Of a stretch of 64,000 nt of DNA, positions 9,830 through 18,331 are shown one piece after another. The stretch comes from an uncultured Pelagibacteraceae bacterium. Lineage in GTDB: Bacteria > Pseudomonadota > Alphaproteobacteria > Pelagibacterales > Pelagibacteraceae. The notes beneath the pieces were generated by a model. It worked only from the letters and a program-made list of their open reading frames with translations. It was not told where the DNA came from and did no database searches. The position numbers and the translations under genes are program-made. How positions within the stretch are numbered: the stretch's first letter is position 1; each line of letters starts with the position of its first letter. Location: positions 1 through 64,000 of the forward strand of contig CACFAF010000003.1 in assembly GCA_902564245.1 (NCBI GenBank), written 5' to 3'.

Positions 9830-10666
9830 TTAAAATAAAACTCTTTCTTTGTTTGTATATATATTAAAACTACTTTTTTTTACAAAGCCTAATAATGTCA
9901 TGTTAAACCTTTTAGCTAAATCTATTGCAAGACTTGTTGGCGCACCAACACCAGCCATAAGACCAATGTTAGACATTAATCCTTTTTGAATTAATTCAAA
10001 ATTTAATCTTCCAGAACATGCAATAAATTGAGAATGATTATCAATTAGCTTTTCTTTATGTGAGTGACCTATCAGTTTATCTAAAGCATTGTGTCTTCCA
10101 ACGTCCTCTCTTGTTGCAATCACTTTTCCATTCTTATCGATCAAAGAACTTGCATGAATACCACCTGTTTTAGAAAATTCAGACTGTTCGTTTGATAATA
10201 ATTCTGGAGAATTTAAAATAATTTCTTTTTTAATTTTAGGATAAGAGATATCTAATTTATTTTCTTTAATTACTTCAACTGTTTCTAAAGAAGTTTTGCC
10301 ACAAACTCCACATGAAGAATTAGTTATAAAATTTCTTTTTATTTTTTCAATATCAATGTTTTTAGTATTATTTATAGTTGCAACAATTTTATTTTGAATA
10401 TTAAAATCCCCCACTTTTTCTCCTATTTTTTCTATATTTTCTATATCAGAAAAACTTTCTATTATTCTTTCATTAAATAGGAAGCCAGATATTAAATCTT
10501 CATCATTTCCTGGAGTTCTCATTGTGATTGATAATTGATTGTTTACCCACTTTTCATCAATCTTATATTTAAGACTCATTTCAAGAGGCTCTTCTACAGA
10601 AACAAAATCTTTTATTTCCTCTTTAGAACCATCTTTTAATTTTATAACATTATATTTTATATCCAT
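9830..10666 (-). CDS. fdhD: Formate dehydrogenase accessory sulfurtransferase FdhD
   Basis: TNSSCGVCGKTSLE, GGIHASSLID, REDVGRHNALDKLIGH, CSGRLNFELIQKG. Confidence 0.93.
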   Translation of the reverse strand: MDIKYNVIKLKDGSKEEIKDFVSVEEPLEMSLKYKIDEKWVNNQLSITMRTPGNDEDLISGFLFNERIIESFSDIENIEKIGEKVGDFNIQNKIVATINNTKNIDIEKIKRNFITNSSCGVCGKTSLETVEVIKENKLDISYPKIKKEIILNSPELLSNEQSEFSKTGGIHASSLIDKNGKVIATREDVGRHNALDKLIGHSHKEKLIDNHSQFIACSGRLNFELIQKGLMSNIGLMAGVGAPTSLAIDLAKRFNMTLLGFVKKSSFNIYTNKERVLF

Positions 10667-10673
10667 TTAAAAA

Positions 10674-11138
10674 TTACAAAGGGTATTTTTTTTTTAAAAT
10701 AAATCGATTTAAAACTACTCCAAAAATTAAAACAATAATAGTGCCTGAAATAATTGGATTTATTATATAATCTAAAGATACACTGCCCATTATTACAATT
10801 ATGGGATTACCTCCTGCTGGAGGATGAGTTATATTTAAAAGAATCATTAATGTTACACCCACTCCAACTGCCATAGGCAAATTAATATATAAAGGCAAAG
10901 GAATAAAATATAGAACAAATGCTCCAACCAAGGATGTTATTAAATGACCAAAAAAAATATTTTTTGGTTGAGCAAATGGACTTTCGGGATATCCATAGAG
11001 TAAAACCATAGTAGAGCCGAAAGAAGCTATTAAGAAAATTCCAAATTCTGTTTTATATGTAAGAAAAGTTAATACACCAATTGTAATTGCAGAAAAAAAT
11101 CCAGCTAACAAAGCCTTTATAAGATGAGCATTATTCAT
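10674..11138 (-). CDS. HPP family integral membrane protein
   Basis: GSTMVLLYGYPESPFAQPKNIFFGHLITSLVGAF and NITHPPAGGNPIIVIMG are HPP-family signatures; four predicted TM segments. Confidence 0.88.
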   Translation of the reverse strand: MNNAHLIKALLAGFFSAITIGVLTFLTYKTEFGIFLIASFGSTMVLLYGYPESPFAQPKNIFFGHLITSLVGAFVLYFIPLPLYINLPMAVGVGVTLMILLNITHPPAGGNPIIVIMGSVSLDYIINPIISGTIIVLIFGVVLNRFILKKKYPL

Positions 11139-11538
11139 TTTTTAATTTTAATGCTTTTGAAACTGCTTTAAAAGGTAATAACAAACATTCTTTTCTAGCG
11201 ATATTTTTTTTATCACAAATTTGTCTAAAAACATTCCATTCTTTAGGAATGTTTGCAAAATTATCTTTAAAAAAGTTTTCAATTGTATTTGATAAATTTT
11301 TTATACTTTCTACAGATTTATTAATTGAAGTACTTGATAAAAGACTTGCAGATGCCTGGCAATACACACATGATTTACACTGATAACCAAAGTCTATAAT
11401 TTTATTTTCTTTAACTTTTAAGCTTATTTCCATTTCATCTCCACAAATAGGGTTTTTCTCTACCGCTTTATGGGTGTGATCTTTAATTATTTTATTATTT
11501 TCAGTATTTGAAGCAATTTGTAAAATTTCTAAATCCAT
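11131..11538 (-). CDS. NifU/IscU-like Fe-S cluster assembly scaffold
   Basis: NPICGDEMEISLKV, CKSCVYCQASASLLSS, ARKECLLLPFKAVSKAL: three IscU/SufU-type ligand regions. Confidence 0.82.
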   Translation of the reverse strand: MDLEILQIASNTENNKIIKDHTHKAVEKNPICGDEMEISLKVKENKIIDFGYQCKSCVYCQASASLLSSTSINKSVESIKNLSNTIENFFKDNFANIPKEWNVFRQICDKKNIARKECLLLPFKAVSKALKLKNE

Positions 11539-11582
11539 TTTAAATTCTTTAAATAAACAATTAATGTTTTATATTTCTTTTG

Positions 11583-12206
11583 ATGACTGAAAACAACATT
11601 CTAGGCATAATCTTAGCAGGGGGCAAATCTAGCAGATTTGGTAAAGATAAATCTACTGTAAAATTAGGCAGTAAAACTTTATTAGACCACACTATAAGTA
11701 AGATAGAAAATGAATTTGATGAAATATTAGTGATTTCAAATAATGAAGAATACAGTTTTAAAAACAAGAAAATTCATACCGTAAAAGATTGTTTAGAAGG
11801 ACAGCTTGGACCATTAGTCGGAATTCTTACAGCGATGAAATGGGTTAAAAAAAATAATAAAAATTATAAATGGATAGCTTCATTTCCATGTGACACACCC
11901 TTTTTTGATATTAAATTGATAAGTGAGTTAAAAACAAAAATTCAAGAAACATCAAAAAAACTTATCTTTTTAAATAGTAATAAAAAAAGACATAATATAT
12001 TTGGTTTATGGTCTATAGAATTGATGAAAACTTTAGAACATGATTTAATTAAAAAAAATTTTAGAAAAGTGGAAGATTGGGCTAATAAGATTGGAACAAA
12101 TATAATTTATATAGAGAATAAAAAATTTGATCAATTTTTTAATATAAATACAAAAGAAGACTTTGAAGAAGCAAAAAAAATATTAAAAGAATATAAATAT
12201 GATTAG
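11583..12206 (+). CDS. mobA: Molybdenum cofactor guanylyltransferase
   Basis: ILGIILAGGKSSRFGKDKSTVKLGSKTLLDH nucleotidyltransferase motif; next to moeA and opposite the FDH operon. ATG at 11583 preferred to TTG at 11580. Confidence 0.85.
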   Translation: MTENNILGIILAGGKSSRFGKDKSTVKLGSKTLLDHTISKIENEFDEILVISNNEEYSFKNKKIHTVKDCLEGQLGPLVGILTAMKWVKKNNKNYKWIASFPCDTPFFDIKLISELKTKIQETSKKLIFLNSNKKRHNIFGLWSIELMKTLEHDLIKKNFRKVEDWANKIGTNIIYIENKKFDQFFNINTKEDFEEAKKILKEYKYD

Positions 12207-13452
12207 TTATAAAATAGCACTAAGTAAATTGTCTAAATCTAAGATTAAAATAGGAAATGAAAAAATTTATTCATTTAAATCTTTAAATAGAGTTTGTGCT
12301 ACAAATATTTATTCTCCAGTAAATTATCCTTCTAGCAACAATACAGCATTTGATGGTTATGCAGTTAATTCTAAAGAAACAATAGGTATTAATTTTAAAA
12401 GATTTAAAAGATTTAAAATTTTAAAAACCCTAGCTGCTGGAGATAATCCTAAAATTAAAAAAATTAAAAAATATCAAACAATAGAAGTTACTACTGGTGC
12501 TTTGATTAATAAACCTTTTGATACAGTAATCCCTATTGAAAATATTATATTTCATCCTAGTAAAAAAAATAAGAAATATATTTTAATAAATAAGAGAATA
12601 AAAAAAAATCAATATATAAGATATTGTGGTTCTGATTTTAAAAAAAAAGAATTAATCATATCTAAAGGCAAAATTATTGAACCTTCACATATTTTAGCTT
12701 TTAAAAGTTTAGGTATTGAAAAAATTTTAGTTAAAAAAAAACCAAATGTACTATTTTTTTCAACGGGTAATGAAATTACAGAAAAAAAAAATATTAAAGA
12801 TTGGAAAGTAAGAAATTCTAATAGTTATTACATAAAATCTTTATCAAATAACTTTTTAATTAATTATAAAGATGGAGGTATTTTAAGAGATAAAGACTCT
12901 AAAATTTTTGAAAAGATATTAAAAAAAAACTTCTTAACAAAAATTGATATAATAATTACTTGTGGGGCAGTTTCAGCAGGTAAATTTGATTTTGTACCAA
13001 ATGTTCTAAAAAAATTTAAGTTATCAAATTTTTTTAAAGATGTTGCAATTAGACCAGGTAAACCAGTAATGTTTTCCAAATTTAAAAATAAAGAAAAAGC
13101 TTTTTTTGGTTTACCAGGAAATCCTATTTCTACAGCAGCTTGCTTTAGATTTTTTATTTATCCATATATTTCAAATATATTAGGAATAAAAAAAGAAAAA
13201 TATTTTAAGGCTCGTTTAAAAAATAACTTTAAAAAGAAAAAAAACTTCACCAGATTCCTTAAAGCAAAACTTGCCTCAACTTCAGATGGAAAGTTAGAAA
13301 TTGAAGTTTTAAAAGGACAAGAGTCTTTTAGGATAAAATCCTTCGTCAAATCAAACGTATGGGCAGTTTTTAGATCAGGGCAATCAACTTTTAGAAAAGG
13401 GCAACTTATAGAATGTCATTTAGCTGCTGGACCCAACAAAGATTTACTTTAA
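12199..13452 (+). CDS. moeA: Molybdopterin molybdenumtransferase
   Basis: NTAFDGYAVN, IEVTTGALINKPFDTVIPIEN, FFSTGNEI, FFGLPGNPISTAACFRFF. Confidence 0.92.
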   Translation: MISYKIALSKLSKSKIKIGNEKIYSFKSLNRVCATNIYSPVNYPSSNNTAFDGYAVNSKETIGINFKRFKRFKILKTLAAGDNPKIKKIKKYQTIEVTTGALINKPFDTVIPIENIIFHPSKKNKKYILINKRIKKNQYIRYCGSDFKKKELIISKGKIIEPSHILAFKSLGIEKILVKKKPNVLFFSTGNEITEKKNIKDWKVRNSNSYYIKSLSNNFLINYKDGGILRDKDSKIFEKILKKNFLTKIDIIITCGAVSAGKFDFVPNVLKKFKLSNFFKDVAIRPGKPVMFSKFKNKEKAFFGLPGNPISTAACFRFFIYPYISNILGIKKEKYFKARLKNNFKKKKNFTRFLKAKLASTSDGKLEIEVLKGQESFRIKSFVKSNVWAVFRSGQSTFRKGQLIECHLAAGPNKDLL

Positions 13453-13506
13453 TAAAATATGATTATTTGTATTGTAGTGAACATAATTTCACATTAAATA
13501 GCTCAA

Positions 13507-14415
13507 ATGATCGAGTTAAAGAACGAAAAGATAGCAATCCCAGTCGTCCTAGTAGCTGGATTGCTTTGGTCTTTTGGTCCATTAGTCGTAAGATATATGG
13601 ACGAGCCTAATCTAGTTCCATGGCAATATTTACTTACAAGAGGCATTACGATTTTTATTATTTTAAATATTTATTTATTTTTTGAAGAAGGAATAAATTT
13701 TTATAAAAATTATTTTAAAATAGGTATATCCGGATTAATAGGGGGAGCTGGTTTAGGAATTGCCATGATAACTTTTATCTGGTCAATAACTAATACAAGT
13801 GCAGCAATTACATTACTATGTTTAGCTGGAATGCCATTTATCACAGCTTTATTAGGTTTTCTATTTTTAAAAGAAAAAATTTCATTTAATGTATGGATTG
13901 CAATTTTTATTGCCTGTATTGGAATAATTATAATGGCCTTAGGCACCACCGATAATAAGGGATCAATTATAGGCTTATTTTTTGGTATATTATCTGCAAC
14001 TGGTTTTTCTGTATTTTCTGTGTCTTTGAGGTGGCGTAAAGAAACACCAAAATTTACTACAGTTGCTTTTGCAGGAATCTTCTGTGCAATTGTATCTTCA
14101 ATAATTTTATTATCTAATGGTAGTAGTCTAATCTCTTCAAGTCATAATGAAGGATTGTTTGCTATTCATGGCACATTAGTTTGTTTAGGATTGATTCTTT
14201 ATTCAATTGGATCTAAAGCAATTCCTGCTGCTGAACTTACCTTGCTTTCACTTACAGAGGTGATTGGTGGAATTTTTTGGGTTTGGTTACCTTTACTTGG
14301 AATAAATGAAGTACCTACCAACAATACTATAATCGGTGGTTTTTTGATATTTATGTCATTAATTTATTATAGCTTAACAATTAAAACAAATAGAAGATTT
14401 ATAGCTTTAAATTAA
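13507..14415 (+). CDS. DMT superfamily (EamA) transporter
   Basis: About ten hydrophobic segments; EamA repeats (LLCLAGMPFITALLGFLFLKEKIS...). Confidence 0.82.
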   Translation: MIELKNEKIAIPVVLVAGLLWSFGPLVVRYMDEPNLVPWQYLLTRGITIFIILNIYLFFEEGINFYKNYFKIGISGLIGGAGLGIAMITFIWSITNTSAAITLLCLAGMPFITALLGFLFLKEKISFNVWIAIFIACIGIIIMALGTTDNKGSIIGLFFGILSATGFSVFSVSLRWRKETPKFTTVAFAGIFCAIVSSIILLSNGSSLISSSHNEGLFAIHGTLVCLGLILYSIGSKAIPAAELTLLSLTEVIGGIFWVWLPLLGINEVPTNNTIIGGFLIFMSLIYYSLTIKTNRRFIALN

Positions 14416-14432
14416 ATCAAAATTAAAACTAA

Positions 14433-15548
14433 ATGAGCACACAAAAAGTAATAGTTAATAGTTGGAACGAATGGGATCCTTTAAAACATGTAATTGTTGG
14501 AAAGGCTGATGGTTGTTGTATTCCAGCACCAGAGCCAGCTCTAGATGCAAAAGTACCGGAAGATTCTGATATGAAAGGTCAATATGGCCCTAGAACAAAA
14601 GATACAGTTGATAAAGCAAATGAGCTTTTAGATAATTTTTCAAACATGCTACAAAAAAGAGGAATAAAAGTAGATAGACCTAATCCAATCGATTTTAATC
14701 AAGAAGTATCAACTCCAGACTGGAAAACCAAGAGCATGTTTGGATGTATGCCTGCTAGAGACGTTATTCTAACAGTTGGCAATGAAATGTTAGAAGCAAC
14801 AATGAGTTATAGATGTAGATGGTTTGAATATTTAAACTATAGGCCTTTAATCCAAAAATACTATAATTCAGATCCAAATATGAAACATGAGTCTGCTCCA
14901 AAACCAAGACTTACTGATGCTGATTATAGAAAAGATTATCTTTCAGATAAGATCGGAGACCAAAAAAGACTCGAGTGGACTGAAAAAAAATTTTTTGTAA
15001 CAACAGAGGAAGAACCTCTTTTTGATGCTGCTGATATTTTAAGATTTGGCAAAGACTTAATTGTTCAACATGGTTTTACAACAAATTTAAAAGGTATAGA
15101 TTGGCTAAGAAGACATTATAAAAACCATAGAGTTCATGCAGTAAATTTTCCAGGAGATCCTTACCCAATTCATATAGATGCAACTTTTACTCCTATTAAA
15201 CCAGGTTTAATAATAAATAATCCCCAGAGAAGATTACCAAAAGAACAAAGAAAACTTTTTGAAGATAATGACTGGAAAATAATTGACTCAGCTCAACCTG
15301 CACATAATTCTCCACCGCCATTATGTTATTCTTCAGTTTGGTTATCAATGAATATTTTGGTTTTAGATCCAAAAACTGTATGTGTGGAAAAGAGCGAGGT
15401 TTATCAAGCTGAACAATTAGATAAGTTAGGTATGGAAGTTTTACCCGTAGATCTAAGAGATGCTTATGCATTTGGAGGTGGGTTACATTGTTGTACAGCA
15501 GACGTTTATAGAGAAGGAGATTGTAAAGATTATTTTCCAAAACAATAA
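14433..15548 (+). CDS. Glycine amidinotransferase-like (GATM family) enzyme
   Basis: WNEWDPLKHVIVGKA, VHAVNFPGDPYPIHIDATF, catalytic-Cys region AFGGGLHCCTADVYREG. Confidence 0.88.
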   Translation: MSTQKVIVNSWNEWDPLKHVIVGKADGCCIPAPEPALDAKVPEDSDMKGQYGPRTKDTVDKANELLDNFSNMLQKRGIKVDRPNPIDFNQEVSTPDWKTKSMFGCMPARDVILTVGNEMLEATMSYRCRWFEYLNYRPLIQKYYNSDPNMKHESAPKPRLTDADYRKDYLSDKIGDQKRLEWTEKKFFVTTEEEPLFDAADILRFGKDLIVQHGFTTNLKGIDWLRRHYKNHRVHAVNFPGDPYPIHIDATFTPIKPGLIINNPQRRLPKEQRKLFEDNDWKIIDSAQPAHNSPPPLCYSSVWLSMNILVLDPKTVCVEKSEVYQAEQLDKLGMEVLPVDLRDAYAFGGGLHCCTADVYREGDCKDYFPKQ

Positions 15549-15571
15549 TTAGAATTAAAGCTTTTAAAAAA

Positions 15572-15799
15572 TTAATTAGGATTTTCTTTAAGAAATTGAA
15601 TATACTTTAAAACTTCATCAAATTTTTCATCTGGTATATCTTTATAACTCGCTTGAAATTTATCTTTTACACATAAAGCAACATGTGCATAGGGATTTCT
15701 TCCTTTTGGGTGATTTGGGTGGTCTGGCAGTTGTCCTTGTAAATAATCACCAGCTTCCTGAATAATTTTCCAGAGTTTACTTGTGTTTTCTTTGTTCAT
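15572..15799 (-). CDS. Small hypothetical protein with ORF6C-like segment
   Basis: 75 aa; NPYAHVALCVKDKFQASYKDIPDEKFDEVLKYIQFL resembles the ORF6C domain of phage antirepressors. Its own start and stop fit between flanking genes. Confidence 0.6.
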   Translation of the reverse strand: MNKENTSKLWKIIQEAGDYLQGQLPDHPNHPKGRNPYAHVALCVKDKFQASYKDIPDEKFDEVLKYIQFLKENPN

Positions 15800-15848
15800 A
15801 ACCTTTCTTTCTGATATATCTAAAAATATAGATATAAATATAAGATAT

Positions 15849-16628
15849 ATGACAGGAAATATTATTTCTATAAACTATTGTCCGGTAAAATCACTATCTT
15901 TTCAAAGTGTTGAGTCATGTAATATTAAGAAGGATTTAGGCATATCGATGGATAGAATTTTTGCGTTTTCAAGAAGCGTTGATCAAGAAAGTGCAAAATT
16001 GATGGAAAAGAATCCTCAACAAAGAAAATTAAATAATTTTTTAACATTAAAAAATACACCAGTTTTAAATAAATATAATTTTATCTATGAACAAAATAAA
16101 TTAACTTTAAAACTTAATGATAAAGAAATAATTTCAATATCAATAGATAATAAAGATCAAAGATTATTACTTTCAAAAAAATTAATAGAATTAGAAAATA
16201 TGATTAAAGATCCTATTTTTTTATTACAAAATGAAAAGTTTCCTTTTTATGACACTTCAAATTCAAATAAAATTTTTAATTCAATGTCTCTAATCAACAT
16301 TAATAGTATTAAAGATTTTGAAAAAAAAATAACTCAAAAAGTTGAATTTCAAAGATTTAGAGGAAATTTTTATATTGATGGTATTGATGCTTGGGAAGAG
16401 AGAAATTGGATTGGCAAAACTATAAGCATCAATAACATTTCTTTTAAGGTCGAAAAAAATATACCTAGATGCGTTGCAATTAATCTAAAACCCAAAACAG
16501 ATGATAATGGATTAAAATTACTCAATTTATTAAAGAAAACTTATAATCATTTTGATATGGGTATTTATTTAACTGCTTTAAATGACGGTGAAATAAAGGT
16601 AGGCAACAAGATAAACCTAAATCAATAA
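15849..16628 (+). CDS. MOSC domain-containing protein
   Basis: MTGNIISINYCPVKSLSFQSVESCNI N-terminal beta-barrel; FRGNFYIDGIDAWEERNWIGKTI ... IPRCVAINLKPKT. Start at ATG 15849. Confidence 0.8.
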   Translation: MTGNIISINYCPVKSLSFQSVESCNIKKDLGISMDRIFAFSRSVDQESAKLMEKNPQQRKLNNFLTLKNTPVLNKYNFIYEQNKLTLKLNDKEIISISIDNKDQRLLLSKKLIELENMIKDPIFLLQNEKFPFYDTSNSNKIFNSMSLININSIKDFEKKITQKVEFQRFRGNFYIDGIDAWEERNWIGKTISINNISFKVEKNIPRCVAINLKPKTDDNGLKLLNLLKKTYNHFDMGIYLTALNDGEIKVGNKINLNQ

Positions 16629-16730
16629 TTTTAGTTTTTAATCAACTTGTGATTGAAATATTTCCTACTTTACAAAAAAATTCAATCCTGTTTTAATTAT
16701 CAAAATAAACTTTAAATAGAGAGGGAAATA

Positions 16731-17576
16731 ATGAGTAAGTTTTTTAAATCAATTTCAGTTTTACTTGTTCTTCTTTTTAGCATTTCATCTGTAAGTGCAA
16801 AAACTTTAACAGAGAGATTGGCTGATGGTCATAAATTAAGACTTGGTTTTGGAACAGCTGTACCATGGGCATATGCCGGTGATAATGGAGAAGCATTAGG
16901 CTTTGTTAATATGATTGCCCTAACAGTTTTAGAAGAAATGGGAATAACTGAGCATGAAACAAAAGTTTTTGAGTGGTCAGGATTAATTCCAGGAATTAAT
17001 GCAGATCGTTCAGACATGATAACTGGTGGTATGTATATTTTGAAAAGTAGATGTGAGAACATTGATTTTTCAGATCCAATAGGGGTCTTCGGTGACGCTA
17101 TGTTGGTACCTAAAGGGAATCCTAAAAATATAAATAACTACCAAGATGTAATTGATACAGGTGCTAAGCTTGTAACAGGGACAGGGTTTAACACTGTTGA
17201 AGCTGCCAAAAAATATGGTGTACCGGATAGCCAAATGCTTCTTGTAGAAGGAGAAGTAGGAATATTAGCAGCAATGAAAGCAGGAAGAGCCGATGTTGCA
17301 GTACAAACATTTTTTGGTGCAAAGGAACACGAGAAAAAAACTGGTGGTAAATTTGAAGTAACTGATCCTAAATTAATGCCTAAGGAAACTCTAAATGTAG
17401 TTGGTATTGGTTTCAGAAAGAGTGATGACAAATTTAGAGAAGCTTTTAATACTGCTTTAGCTAAAGTTATGGCGAATCCAGGAAAAATGTTAAAGAGAGC
17501 AGGGAAGTATGGTTATGATAAAGCTCAACTTCCGCCTCCAGATATGTCTACTGAGTGGGCTTGCTCAACTAAGTAG
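16731..17576 (+). CDS. ABC transporter substrate-binding protein, ectoine/hydroxyectoine (EhuB)-like
   Basis: Signal peptide ...SISSVSA; family 3 solute-binding protein; PWAYAGDNGEALGFVNMIA; first gene of a four-gene ABC cassette; gagaggg RBS before the ATG. Confidence 0.82.
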   Translation: MSKFFKSISVLLVLLFSISSVSAKTLTERLADGHKLRLGFGTAVPWAYAGDNGEALGFVNMIALTVLEEMGITEHETKVFEWSGLIPGINADRSDMITGGMYILKSRCENIDFSDPIGVFGDAMLVPKGNPKNINNYQDVIDTGAKLVTGTGFNTVEAAKKYGVPDSQMLLVEGEVGILAAMKAGRADVAVQTFFGAKEHEKKTGGKFEVTDPKLMPKETLNVVGIGFRKSDDKFREAFNTALAKVMANPGKMLKRAGKYGYDKAQLPPPDMSTEWACSTK

Positions 17577-17596
17577 AAAAAATAATTTAGTTATTT

Positions 17597-17633
17597 AATC
17601 AGGCGATCAAATTAAGATCGCCTGATTTTTTTT
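17597..17633 (+). terminator. Intrinsic terminator-like hairpin inside the ABC operon
   Basis: aatcaggcgatc - aaattaa - gatcgcctgatt: perfect 12-bp stem, 7-nt loop, then T-tract. Confidence 0.9.
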
Positions 17634-17655
17634 AATTTTAATAAATGGTTATATA

Positions 17656-18327
17656 GTGAGTTATTTTGCATTCTTAGCTGAACATGGATCAACATTATTA
17701 TTAGGAACAGTTACGACAATTAAGGTATTGGTCTGTTCAATTATTCTTTACGTAATTATTTCAATGATTTTTGGATTAATGCGTTTATCCAAGAATCCTT
17801 TTATACAAGGCTCAGCAACAGTTTATATAGAATTTTTTAGAGGCACATCTTTATTAGTCCAATTATTTTGGGCATACTATGTACTACCTTTTTTTGGAAT
17901 TTCATTAGAAGCTTTTACTGCAGGAGTAGTTGCGCTAGGTTTAAACTTTGGTGCTTATGGAGCTGAAATAGTTAGAGGAGGTATATTAGCAGTTCCCAAA
18001 GGACAGTGGGAAGCTGCACATGCACTTAATTTTAGTCCAGCAAAAAGAATAAAAAGAATTATAATTCCACAAATATTTCCAATTATCTTACCACCAGCTG
18101 CAAATTTAACAGTAGAACTTTTAAAAGCAACTGCACTAGTAGCACTAGTTACTGTTGTCGATTTAACGTTTGAAGCAAAACAGATTAATTCAATTACATG
18201 GCTTTCAGCACAATGTTTTGGAACAGCATTATTAATTTATTATTTTATGGCCAGATTTGCACTAGTTCCCTTTTTAAGATGGTTAGAAGTTTTGGCAGCA
18301 AAAAAAGTTGGAAAAGGAAAGGCTTAA
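17656..18327 (+). CDS. Polar amino acid/ectoine-type ABC permease (EhuC-like)
   Basis: His/Glu/Gln-type TM permease: YIEFFRGTSLLVQLFWAYYVLPFFG, GAEIVRGGILAVPKGQWEAAHAL; GTG start. Confidence 0.85.
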   Translation: MSYFAFLAEHGSTLLLGTVTTIKVLVCSIILYVIISMIFGLMRLSKNPFIQGSATVYIEFFRGTSLLVQLFWAYYVLPFFGISLEAFTAGVVALGLNFGAYGAEIVRGGILAVPKGQWEAAHALNFSPAKRIKRIIIPQIFPIILPPAANLTVELLKATALVALVTVVDLTFEAKQINSITWLSAQCFGTALLIYYFMARFALVPFLRWLEVLAAKKVGKGKA

Positions 18328-18331
18328 TACT

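Noticed and set aside
13413-13610. 65-aa plus-strand ORF between moeA and the DMT transporter
   Set aside because: Overlaps both flanking well-supported genes out of frame; no conserved features.
15196-15540. 114-aa minus-strand ORF
   Set aside because: Fully antisense to the amidinotransferase, whose C-terminal motifs are clear; low-complexity translation.
16629-16730. Possible riboswitch upstream of the EhuB-like gene
   Set aside because: About 100 bp AT-rich leader with no recognisable conserved riboswitch core or stable stem; more likely a promoter/5' UTR.
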